From the NCBI GenBank assembly GCA_022072085.1, contig JAJVII010000042.1, forward strand, positions 1-64,000: a stretch of DNA of 64,000 bases. Direction: 5' to 3'. A program made the translations under genes and the position numbers. This DNA comes from Phycisphaerae bacterium. GTDB lineage: Bacteria > Planctomycetota > Phycisphaerae > JAJVII01. This document shows, piece after piece, positions 11,125 to 18,785 of this stretch. Below the pieces are notes generated by a model. It saw nothing but the letters and a program-made list of their open reading frames with translations. It was not told the DNA's origin and searched no databases. Position 1 is the first letter of the stretch. Every line of letters starts with the position of its first letter.

Positions 11125-13158
11125 CTAGATCGGCAGCACGGAGACATACCCGGAGCCGGTGGTCAGGCTGCCGGTGATGTTGCCCGCGCCGTCCTCGAAG
11201 TTGCCCGTCAGGGCGTCGACGGGGACGAACCGGCTGCCGGTGGTCAGCGAGAAGACCTTGCCGCCGACAGTGATGGCGTGGTCGATCTCGCTGCCGATCA
11301 CCATCTGCCGGATGCTGCCGTCCACCGTCAGGTCGGTGTCCAGCGTGCCGATGCTGACCGTGCCCAGGATGTTGCCGCCGAATCCCAGGGCCGGGGCGCT
11401 GCCCAGGCTGCCCAGGACGTTGAACATGCTGCCGGCCTTCACGTCGCCCAGAACGAGGTAGGCGGCCCCGCCGCCGGTCCCGCTGGTCAGATCAACCTGC
11501 ACGTTCAGGCGGCCGGCAAAGTATCCGCCCACGTAGAGGCCTGCGATGTCCGCGTCGGAAAGGTCCTTGACGTTGTCGGCTTCGATCGTGCCGCGGGCCA
11601 GCACGTTGCGCCCGACGTAGAGGTCCAGGTTCTCCGCACCGACTGTGCCGTTGAGGTCCTTCTCGATGCGGATGGTCACGTCATCGTCACCGCCGGCCTG
11701 GGCCCCGGCCAGGACGCTGCCCAGCACGTGGATCATCCCCGTGCCGCCGACGACCGCCCGGCCGCCGAAGTCGCCGTCCACGGTCAGGTCCAGGTCGTTT
11801 CTGATCGCAAACTCCGAGGTCCGGTCCACGCCGCCGTGAATGACAGCCGTCGTGTTGACCCCCGTGCCGGCCACCGACGAGCCGCGCAGGGCCCCGTTGA
11901 CCGTCAGGTCCAGGCTGTCATAGGCGATGATCTTGCTGCTGCTGGTCGCTCCGAATACCTCGGTGGCGGTGGTTGTCGTGAAGAGCGTCGAGCCGCGGAC
12001 CTGGCCGGTCACGCTCATGTTGAACAGCCCGTCGATCAGCACGATCGAGTTGACGCAGTCGCGGTCGACGTTGAAGACGAATGTTCCCTCGGCGGCCACC
12101 TCGGCCTTCTGGATGGACCCGTGCACGGTCAACTGCCCGCCCGCGTTGGAGGCGATCGTGCCCCGGTTGACCGAGCCGTTCACGGTCATGTCCAGATTGT
12201 CCGAGGCAGTGAAGGTCCCGCCGGCCACCGTTCCGGTTTCCAGCGTCAGGTCCTCGGCATTGATGACCGAGTGGACCCCGACCACGCCGTTGATCGCAGC
12301 CGTCAGCGACCCGTTCTGCCCCCAGATGCCGTCGAAGCCCCGGCCGACAGTGAGCATGACCACGCTGGTGTCGGCAATGACCTGCCCGCCGCGGAGGAAG
12401 CTGCCGTCGATCGTCCAGGCGCCGGTGAGCCCCTCCCAGGTGTCGACCATGCCCTGGAAGTTGCCGCGCACGTGGGCATCGCCGATGAATGAGTCATGCA
12501 GGGCGATCAGCCCGGTCTTGCCGAAAGCCCCGCCGACCTCCAGGTTGCCTCCCCACGCGCCCCCGACGTTGAGCCGGCCATCGAATCCCCGCGCGATCGT
12601 GACATCGCCGCTCACGTTGTTCAGGACATCGATGACGACATTCTTGTCCAGGCTCCTGAGCACCAGTGCCTCGCCGCTGCCGCCGCCGGTGATGTTGGTG
12701 ACCCGCAGGCCGCCCCCCGCCGCGAAGCCCGGACCGGTGAAGGCGTCCAGGTTGAAGGTCGTCCCGCTGGGCCCGGCCACCGTGTAGACCCCCTTGATGA
12801 GAGAATTCGAGGTGATCGCGCCCAGGGCCACATCGTTGCTGCCGCCGGCGTTGCCGTCGCGTACGGAAATGGCGAAGTTCTTGCTGGCCCCGGTGATGGC
12901 CATCGACAGGATTTCGTCGCCGTTGCCCAGGGCGCCCGCGGTGCTGTCCTCGATGGTCACCTTGCCCTTGGAGCCGCTGATCGCGACGGTCACCGCGTCG
13001 CCGTTGGAGTCGGTGAAGGCGACTTCCGTCAGCACGCCGATCTGGAGCACGGTTGAAAGCAACAGGCGGGATTCCAGGTTTTCCAGCCGCGGGCCGGAAG
13101 GGGCATCGACCGTGGTCGGCCGGCCGCGCCGGGCCCTCACGTCACGTTTGTTCCGCAT
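11125..13158 (-). CDS. Large beta-rich surface/extracellular protein with LEPR-XLL-type N-terminus
   Basis: The product is 677 residues. A basic start (MRNKRDVRARRGRP) is followed by GPRLENLESRLLLST at about residues 22-36, matching the LEPR-XLL motif known from the N-termini of planctomycete exported giant proteins. The rest is Gly/Asp/Val/Thr-rich and built from repeating units of 20-25 residues of the type 'D-L-T-V-D/N-G-x-x-x-x-x-x-V-x-G-T-G', suggesting a parallel beta-helix or solenoid. No catalytic motif is seen. The start has AGGAGG upstream, behind a long structured leader. A strong hairpin follows the gene. Likely a cell-surface or secreted structural protein. Confidence 0.75.
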   Translation of the reverse strand: MRNKRDVRARRGRPTTVDAPSGPRLENLESRLLLSTVLQIGVLTEVAFTDSNGDAVTVAISGSKGKVTIEDSTAGALGNGDEILSMAITGASKNFAISVRDGNAGGSNDVALGAITSNSLIKGVYTVAGPSGTTFNLDAFTGPGFAAGGGLRVTNITGGGSGEALVLRSLDKNVVIDVLNNVSGDVTIARGFDGRLNVGGAWGGNLEVGGAFGKTGLIALHDSFIGDAHVRGNFQGMVDTWEGLTGAWTIDGSFLRGGQVIADTSVVMLTVGRGFDGIWGQNGSLTAAINGVVGVHSVINAEDLTLETGTVAGGTFTASDNLDMTVNGSVNRGTIASNAGGQLTVHGSIQKAEVAAEGTFVFNVDRDCVNSIVLIDGLFNMSVTGQVRGSTLFTTTTATEVFGATSSSKIIAYDSLDLTVNGALRGSSVAGTGVNTTAVIHGGVDRTSEFAIRNDLDLTVDGDFGGRAVVGGTGMIHVLGSVLAGAQAGGDDDVTIRIEKDLNGTVGAENLDLYVGRNVLARGTIEADNVKDLSDADIAGLYVGGYFAGRLNVQVDLTSGTGGGAAYLVLGDVKAGSMFNVLGSLGSAPALGFGGNILGTVSIGTLDTDLTVDGSIRQMVIGSEIDHAITVGGKVFSLTTGSRFVPVDALTGNFEDGAGNITGSLTTGSGYVSVLPI

Positions 13159-13848
13159 GGTTTCGCCTCCTGGGTGCAGGTGTACCGGACAGGCGTCTGG
13201 AACAATCCAGACGCTCCGACAACGATGGACAAGGCCCGTAGCCGCTGCCTTTGCGGCTTGGCCGAACCAGAGCGACCAGACCCGGCCCCCGGGCTGCAAC
13301 ATAGGGGGGTCAGAAGATGGAAAGCGGTAGTCTGGAAATGGCAACGAAGTGGGTCGCGGGCGAAGCCGCAACCAACTGCCGACATCATCATACCTTCGCA
13401 CCCACGGCACGCAAGTTTTCGCCTCCGACCACGCACGGCAGACCGGCGTCGGACCGGCTCACCACGGCCGGCGGCAAAGACGAACGCACTGACCTGCCGA
13501 TTTGTAACCCGAAGATGGCGAGAGATTTCCTGTAGAAAATAGGGAGGCTTTAACGATAATTCGTCCACGGGAAAGGCGGCCAAGGTCCGATAGTCTGGCG
13601 GCCTGGGCCTGAAGGTCGGATGTTGCTTTTTTTCAACGCGGGGCTGGCTGGTTGTTGTTTTTCGGCAACACCCCCTTCCTCGGCACGACAGTGAAAGCGA
13701 CCGGGTTCTAAATCACATCCTATTGTATCATAATGACTTGCAGTCTCGAAATGAGGTATGTTGCCGACAACAGATACCTCTGGCACGCCATTTGCAATGC
13801 TTTACGGGCGGAGGGACAGTGAGGAGATGTCTGCCGACATCTGAGTCC
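13159..13848. other. 690-bp intergenic region between divergent surface-protein and PilZ genes
   Basis: No convincing gene is present. Near the surface-protein start there are two small inverted repeats in its leader: GCGTCTGG at 13193-13200 with CCAGACGC at 13207-13214, and an AGCCGC/GCGGCT pair near 13239-13257. The middle (13530-13740) is clearly more AT-rich, with T-runs around 13624-13665. The PilZ-side end contains a sigma-54 promoter, annotated separately. The region presumably carries the promoters of both genes. Confidence 0.6.
13781..13796 (+). promoter_or_regulatory. Sigma-54 (-24/-12) promoter of the PilZ gene
   Basis: The sequence TGGCACGCCATTTGCA matches the sigma-54 consensus TGGCAC-N5-TTGC, with the invariant GG (13782-13783) and GC (13794-13795) separated by exactly 10 bp. 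Transcription would start near 13808, about 40 nt before the PilZ ATG. A second perfect sigma-54 promoter precedes flgB in this window. Confidence 0.85.
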
Positions 13849-14202
13849 ATGGCAACTGAAAAGCGACAACACCGAAGGCTGCCAATCCGCCTGCCCCTGG
13901 TCTGCCGGGACCCGGACAGTCCCGGCCGCGTTCTGGTACGAAGCAAGACCGCCAATGTGAGCACGGGCGGGCTCTACTTCGAGACGTTGGCCGACGGCAT
14001 CCAGGTCGGACAGGCGTTTGAGTTGGAACTGACGATCCCGCCGGGCGACGGGCACTTCCCCTACCAGGGCCGCGTCGCGGCGCAGGCCGAGGTCGTGCGC
14101 GTCGACGAACTGCCGCCGACGCCCGAGGGGGAAGGCATCATGCAACTGAGCCGCTGGGGGGTGGCCGCGCGGTTCAACGCCAATCTGAAGCTTAGCTTCT
14201 AG
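13849..14202 (+). CDS. PilZ-domain (c-di-GMP-binding) protein
   Basis: A 117-residue single-domain protein. The c-di-GMP-binding signatures are both present: an arginine-rich QHRRLPIRL at residues 7-15 (R-x-x-x-R) and NVSTGGLYFE (N-x-S-x-x-G) about 30 residues later. Such proteins act as c-di-GMP effectors, often on flagellar or surface functions. It stands alone downstream of a consensus sigma-54 promoter, which suggests co-expression with the sigma-54-controlled flagellar genes (inference). The ATG chosen gives the usual PilZ start, although the Shine-Dalgarno is poor. Confidence 0.88.
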   Translation: MATEKRQHRRLPIRLPLVCRDPDSPGRVLVRSKTANVSTGGLYFETLADGIQVGQAFELELTIPPGDGHFPYQGRVAAQAEVVRVDELPPTPEGEGIMQLSRWGVAARFNANLKLSF

Positions 14203-14286
14203 CCCCCGCTGCACGACAATGATTGCAGGCCGAGCGCGTTTCAGATGCGCCGACGCAACGGGCATGTCCTTGCGTGGGGTTGGGAC

Positions 14287-15408
14287 TCAGTCGCCAGCCG
14301 CCGCCGATCGGCCGCTCAGCGGCACGGGCGCCACCGCCGGCAGCCGCGCTGCCAGCCGCCATACCAGCAGCCCCAACGCAAGCAACCCGATCGAGACGAC
14401 CTGGCTGAAGCTCAGGCCGTAGAGCACCGGCAGCGTGTCCTTGCGGATGGCTTCGAGGATGAACCGCGAGACGGGATAGAGCGTCAGCATCAGCGCGAAG
14501 ACCTGCCCTTCCCTGCGGCGGTTGGCGTAGAACAGATTCAGCAGGATGCAGATGAGCAGGGCGTTGAGCGCCGAGTAGAGTTGCGTCGGGTGGACGGGCA
14601 CATCGCGGTAGTGGTACGTCTGGTTCAGGCGGCCTTCCTTGTGGATCGTCTCGCGGTCGAGCAGTTCATAGAGCGCCGGCTGCCCGGGTCCCATGTCGTG
14701 GGCGACCAGGAACTGCCGGGGCACGTCCAGCACCGGGCCGTCCGGCCTCGTGCCGGGCGGGGCATCGGCGTGAACGGTATAGGCCGTGTTGGAGGCGTCC
14801 TTGCGCTCTTCGGGGACGACGAACCGTTCGTGCCCGTCGGCGTCGGCGAGCGGCGTGCCGTCGTCACCGACGATCCGCCAGGCCATGCCCGTGGCGTGCT
14901 GGCTGTAGGAGGGGCTGCCATAGGGGAACGAGATTGTCGGCGCCCAGTCCAGCGTGCATCGCCCGCCGAAGCAGCAGCCGTTGAGCGTGCAGCCGATGCG
15001 TCCGAACGCCAGGCCGATCATCAACGACGGCGCCGCGATATCCAGCACGCGGCGGACCGACAGCCGCTTGCGCAGGATGTATCCGATGCCCAGCACCAGC
15101 GCCAGCAGCAGCCCGCCGTAGTAGACCAGCCCTCCGGCCCGCACGTTGACCATTCGGCCGACGTCGCCCCAGAACCCGTAGCCCGTGAAATCGCCGAAGT
15201 TGAGGATAACGTACAGCCCCCGCGCCCCGGTGATCCCGCCGATCAGCGCCAGCAGCCCGAGGTTGACGATGTGCTCGGGGTTCTCGCCGAAGCGCTTGGC
15301 CCGGCGGTAGGCCATCAGGATCCCCGTGCCGAATCCCAGCACGATCATCAGCCCGTAGCCCATCACCGGGATCGAAAGCCACGGCAGGTCGAAGAGGATG
15401 TATCGCAT
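14287..15408 (-). CDS. lgt: Prolipoprotein diacylglyceryl transferase
   Basis: Lgt attaches diacylglycerol to the lipobox cysteine of prolipoproteins at the inner membrane. The 373-residue polytopic protein has G-A-R-G-L-Y-V-I-L at about 61 and the family signature GRIGCTLNGCCFGG starting at residue 136. The later H-P-T-Q-L-Y-x-A-L motif is also present. About 95 extra residues (roughly 165-265, predicted periplasmic and polar) separate the signature from the HPTQLY block, so the protein is longer than the usual 260-300. It is followed 6 bp later on the complementary side by panC, which lies upstream in the same minus-strand run. Confidence 0.95.
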   Translation of the reverse strand: MRYILFDLPWLSIPVMGYGLMIVLGFGTGILMAYRRAKRFGENPEHIVNLGLLALIGGITGARGLYVILNFGDFTGYGFWGDVGRMVNVRAGGLVYYGGLLLALVLGIGYILRKRLSVRRVLDIAAPSLMIGLAFGRIGCTLNGCCFGGRCTLDWAPTISFPYGSPSYSQHATGMAWRIVGDDGTPLADADGHERFVVPEERKDASNTAYTVHADAPPGTRPDGPVLDVPRQFLVAHDMGPGQPALYELLDRETIHKEGRLNQTYHYRDVPVHPTQLYSALNALLICILLNLFYANRRREGQVFALMLTLYPVSRFILEAIRKDTLPVLYGLSFSQVVSIGLLALGLLVWRLAARLPAVAPVPLSGRSAAAGD

Positions 15409-15414
15409 GGCCGC

Positions 15415-16281
15415 TCAGTCCCCGTGTCCCTCGGTCAGGTCGACGGCGAAGTTGTCGATCAGCCGCGTCTGCCCGACGCGCACCGCCAGGGCGATCAGGG
15501 CCTGCCGGTCGGCCAGGTCGGCCAGCGGTTCGAGCGTGTCGGCGTCGACGATCTCGACATAGTCTATCTCAGCAGTATGGGCGTCGTTGATGATCGCCTC
15601 GATCCGCGAGCGGATGTGGCCGGCGTTGCGTTCCCCCCCGGTGATCATCTCGAACGCCGCCTGGAGCGCCCGGAACAGGCAGACCGCGTCGGCCCGCTGC
15701 GAGGCCGTGAGGTATCGGTTGCGGCTGGACATGGCCAGCCCGTCCGGCTCGCGGACGGTCGGCAGCACCTCCAGTTCCACCGGGAAGTTCAGGTCGGTTA
15801 CCATCCGCTGGATGATGATGACCTGCTGGGCGTCCTTCTGCCCGAAGAACGCCACGTCCGGCAGCACCAGGTTGAACAGCTTGGCCACCACCGTGCAGAC
15901 GCCGCGGAAATGCCCCGGTCGGCTGGCCCCGCACAGCACGTTGCTCAGCCCCTCGACTTCCACGTGCGTGCGATAGCCGGCCGGATACATCTCGGCCGCC
16001 GACGGCGCGAACACCAGGTCGGCCCCGAGTTGATCGACCAGGCTGCAATCGCCCTCCAGCGAGCGCGGGTAGCGGTCCAGGTCCTCGCCCGGACCGAACT
16101 GCGTCGGGTTGACGAAGATCGAAACGACGACGTAGTCGCAGCGCTCCACCGCCCGGCGGACCAGGGCCGCGTGGCCGTCGTGCAGCGCCCCCATCGTGGG
16201 CACGAGTCCGACGCTCTTGCCGGCGGCGCGGGCCTCGCCAAGATGGCGGCGGAGTTCCTCGATCGTGTGAATCGTGAACAT
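15415..16281 (-). CDS. panC: Pantothenate synthetase (pantoate--beta-alanine ligase)
   Basis: PanC condenses pantoate with beta-alanine using ATP, the last step of pantothenate synthesis. The 288-residue protein shows VPTMGALHDGHAALVRRA (HIGH-like), SIFVNPTQFGPGEDLDRYPR, the F-x-G-V-C-T-V-V-x-K-L-F-N block, FFGQKDAQQ and MSSRNRYL (KMSKS-like). Length and motif order are normal. It is part of the minus-strand cluster with lgt, the deoxynucleoside kinase and folK, which puts cofactor genes next to each other. No other pan gene is nearby. Confidence 0.97.
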   Translation of the reverse strand: MFTIHTIEELRRHLGEARAAGKSVGLVPTMGALHDGHAALVRRAVERCDYVVVSIFVNPTQFGPGEDLDRYPRSLEGDCSLVDQLGADLVFAPSAAEMYPAGYRTHVEVEGLSNVLCGASRPGHFRGVCTVVAKLFNLVLPDVAFFGQKDAQQVIIIQRMVTDLNFPVELEVLPTVREPDGLAMSSRNRYLTASQRADAVCLFRALQAAFEMITGGERNAGHIRSRIEAIINDAHTAEIDYVEIVDADTLEPLADLADRQALIALAVRVGQTRLIDNFAVDLTEGHGD

Positions 16282-16333
16282 TCAGCACTCCATGTCGGGC
16301 ACACTCTAGGCATATCAGGCGGAAATGACAAGA

Positions 16334-16936
16334 TTACATTCGCTCTTGTACATACGAGTCGATAGCCGCCAGGGTTGGCTCTGCCAGCGGATCGTTTCGC
16401 CCGCAGTCGATCCGCATCGCCGCCGGGCCGCACTCGAAGTATCGCTCATAAGCCAGCCGCAGCGGCTCGACGTAGTCGGCCTCCAGCCCCATCTCCATCG
16501 CCCGGCCTCGCCCGCGGATTCGCCCGATCAGCCGATCGGTCGTATCGGTCAGGTAAACCACCGCGTCGGGCCTCCGCACCAGCGGCGAAAGCAGGCCGTG
16601 CAGGCGGTTGTAGAACGCCTGCTGGTCCCCCCGCAGCGTCCGCGGCGTAAACAGCAGGCCCTTCTCGAAGATGTAGTCCGAAACAATGGGCCGATCCGTC
16701 GGCCAGCCGGTCTGCTCCCCGTCCGCGCGGAGTTGCTCGAACCGCGAGAAGAGAAAGTAGAGCTCGTTGGGCAGCGCGGTGTCTGCGACGCCGCGATAGA
16801 ACTCGCCCAGGAACGGGTTGCGGTCGAACCGCTCCAGGATCAGCAGCGCCCCCCACCGCCTGGCCAGATGCTGGGCCAGCGTCGTCTTGCCCACCCCGAT
16901 GGGCCCGGCGATGGCGACGTAGCGGTCACGCTTCAT
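16334..16936 (-). CDS. Deoxynucleoside kinase family protein
   Basis: The product is 200 residues with a P-loop GPIGVGKTTLA at about 11-21, then E-R-F-D-R-N-P-F-L-G-E-F-Y, which matches the E-x-x-x-N-P-F-L segment of deoxynucleoside kinases. D-Y-I-F-E-K and the lid-like RIRGRGRAMEMG follow. It probably phosphorylates a purine or pyrimidine deoxynucleoside for salvage; which one cannot be told. Its start overlaps the end of folK by 11 bp. The pairing of folK with a dNK-like kinase is a common arrangement in several phyla. Confidence 0.85.
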   Translation of the reverse strand: MKRDRYVAIAGPIGVGKTTLAQHLARRWGALLILERFDRNPFLGEFYRGVADTALPNELYFLFSRFEQLRADGEQTGWPTDRPIVSDYIFEKGLLFTPRTLRGDQQAFYNRLHGLLSPLVRRPDAVVYLTDTTDRLIGRIRGRGRAMEMGLEADYVEPLRLAYERYFECGPAAMRIDCGRNDPLAEPTLAAIDSYVQERM

Positions 16937-17423
16937 CGTCGGCCCCCGACTCGTCCAGCCGCTCCAGCAGTTCCTCGGCCGACAGGCCCAGCAGCGGATG
17001 GCGCACGCCCGGGGCGACTTCGGCCAGGGGTTCGAGCACGAACCGCCGCTCGTGCATCCGCGGGTGCGGCAGCGTCAGGCCGTCCTGGCCGTCGATCACC
17101 GCCTCGCCCACCAGCAGCAGGTCCAGGTCGATGATCCGCGGGCCCTGGAAGACTCGGCGGGTCTGCGGCTCGCGGCCGAGGTCGGATTCGATCCGCTGCA
17201 ATTCCGCCAGCAGGTCGAGCGGCGGAAGCTCGGTCTCGATGACGACGACGCCGTTGAGGTAGTCCCTCTGCCCCGGCGGCCCGCCGACCGGGGCCGTCTC
17301 GTGGTAGCGGCTGCGGGCGAGCAGGCGGACGCGCGGCAGGCCCGCGATCAGCGCGACGGCGGCGTCCAGCGACCGGACCCGGTCGCCGAGGTTGGAGCCG
17401 ATTGCAATGCAGGCAATCTCCAT
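16926..17423 (-). CDS. folK: 2-amino-4-hydroxy-6-hydroxymethyldihydropteridine pyrophosphokinase
   Basis: FolK (HPPK) transfers pyrophosphate from ATP to 6-hydroxymethyl-dihydropterin in folate synthesis. The 165-residue protein begins with A-I-G-S-N-L-G-D-R, has F/Y-H-E-T-A-P-V-G-G-P-P-G-Q-R-D-Y-L-N-G, and the signature R-x-x-x-G-P-R-I-I-D-L-D-L-L-L, followed by L-P-H-P-R-M-H-E-R-R-F-V-L-x-P-L. All expected motifs are intact. It overlaps the downstream kinase gene by 11 bp, consistent with translational coupling. Confidence 0.96.
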   Translation of the reverse strand: MEIACIAIGSNLGDRVRSLDAAVALIAGLPRVRLLARSRYHETAPVGGPPGQRDYLNGVVVIETELPPLDLLAELQRIESDLGREPQTRRVFQGPRIIDLDLLLVGEAVIDGQDGLTLPHPRMHERRFVLEPLAEVAPGVRHPLLGLSAEELLERLDESGADDEA

Positions 17424-17460
17424 GCCGCCGCTCTCGTGATGGGATCTTGCCGAGCCGGCG

Positions 17461-18765
17461 TCAGGCCCGCCGACGGGTCCGCCGCTTCTTCCGGGCCTCG
17501 GTCATGTCCGACGGCGGCTCCGCGTCGGCGTCCGTCTCCAGCAGCGAGGGCTGGTCGTTGTCGCCGTCGGGCTCTTCAGCCTCCTCCGCGTGATCGGCCG
17601 GCGGGGGTTCCGGCGCAGGCGGGTCAGCCGGCGGCGTCACCGGCCCGGGCGGCGCAGCCGCCAGGGCCGCGAAGATCGAGCCGGCGTCGTCGTCCGCAGC
17701 AGCGTCAGCGGACAGGGCCGGCGTCTCCTGCGACGGCGGAAGCATCGCCTCGGTGAGCCCCTCGCGGAATCGGCCGAGCTGCCGCCCGGCCTGGTCGAAC
17801 TTGTTGGTCGCCCGCTCCAGATGAACGCCGATGACGCGGAACGATTCCTCGAACTCGGTCAGCCGCTCCTGCAAGCCGCCCAGCCGCCCGAGGATTTCCT
17901 GGGCGTTCTGCTCGATCTGCAACCCGCGCAGCCCCAGCACGATGGTGTAGAGGTAGGCGTAGAGCGTGTTGGGGCTGACGGGGATCACGCGGCGGCTGAG
18001 GGCGTATTCGTGAATCGAATCCACGCCGCTGTCGCGGATGATCAGCTCGTAGTAGAGGCTCTCGGTCGGCAGGTAGAGCAGCGCGAAATCGACCGTGCCG
18101 TGCTGCGGACGGATGCCGACCTCGCCGACATGGTCAACATATTTCTGGATGGCTTCGCGGTCGCGCCGGCCATCGGGCCGTCGGCCGGTGTCGGGCCCGA
18201 AGCCCGCATCGATCGCCAGCAGGTGTTTGCCCATGCGGACCAGGGCGTCGATCGGCTCGCCGCCGTCGAGGACCGCGTTCAACTCGTAGTGCTGGGGGGG
18301 CATGATCTGGCCGAGCAGGTCAGCCAGCCAGAGTTCCCCGCCGATCGCGCTGCCCGGCGGGGGCATCCGCAACGCCTCCCCCAGGCCGGTGAGCTGCGTG
18401 CCGATCTCGGTGATCCGCCGCGACGCGTCGCTGATCGCACCGAGCCCCTGGCGAACCTGGCGGACGACGTCGTTGGCCTTGTCCAGCCGCTCGCCGATGG
18501 TCTCGTCGGTCTTCCGCCAGAGCTTGCTCATCTCCTTCTGGCTGGATTCCGATGCCGACTTGACCTCTTTGCGCAGGGCGTCGAGCTGGTCCTGGAGCAG
18601 GAGGGTCTTCTCCATGCCTGAGGCCTCGGCCTGACGCGTGGCGACCATGCGCTTGAAGTCCCGCCTCAGCAGCTCGTAGCCGACGATCAGTGCGATCACC
18701 AGCGCCGCCACCAGCAGGATCAGCAGCAGATAGATGATGCCCGTCCACCAGAGCGCGAGGATCAT
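17461..18765 (-). CDS. rmuC: DNA recombination protein RmuC
   Basis: The 434-residue protein has an N-terminal membrane helix (IIYLLLILLVAALVIALIVG), a coiled-coil to about 120, then the RmuC domain. That domain shows L-A-D-L-L-G-Q-I-M-P-P-Q-H-Y-E-L-N-A, G-K-H-L-L-A-I-D-A-G-F, YVDHVGEVGIR and Y-L-P-T-E-S-L-Y-Y-E-L, followed by V-I-P-V-S-P-N-T-L-Y-A-Y-L. RmuC limits inversions at short inverted repeats in E. coli. The C-terminus is an acidic, proline-rich tail ending in a basic run (RKKRRTRRRA). It lies between folK and hslU on the same strand. Confidence 0.93.
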   Translation of the reverse strand: MILALWWTGIIYLLLILLVAALVIALIVGYELLRRDFKRMVATRQAEASGMEKTLLLQDQLDALRKEVKSASESSQKEMSKLWRKTDETIGERLDKANDVVRQVRQGLGAISDASRRITEIGTQLTGLGEALRMPPPGSAIGGELWLADLLGQIMPPQHYELNAVLDGGEPIDALVRMGKHLLAIDAGFGPDTGRRPDGRRDREAIQKYVDHVGEVGIRPQHGTVDFALLYLPTESLYYELIIRDSGVDSIHEYALSRRVIPVSPNTLYAYLYTIVLGLRGLQIEQNAQEILGRLGGLQERLTEFEESFRVIGVHLERATNKFDQAGRQLGRFREGLTEAMLPPSQETPALSADAAADDDAGSIFAALAAAPPGPVTPPADPPAPEPPPADHAEEAEEPDGDNDQPSLLETDADAEPPSDMTEARKKRRTRRRA

Positions 18766-18785
18766 GCGTCAGGTCCGCCAGCCAA

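Noticed and set aside
13233-13257. Possible c-di-GMP (GEMM-type) riboswitch in the surface-protein leader: GCCGCAAAGGC followed by CGGGCC on the minus strand
   Set aside because: Only the CGCAAAG/CGGGCC part resembles the class. The GGCAAACC-like half and a supporting stem could not be found, so a chance match is more likely.
13550-13786. 78-codon minus-strand frame in the gene-free region before PilZ
   Set aside because: No ribosome site, no recognisable sequence, and it overlaps the AT-rich promoter region including the sigma-54 site.
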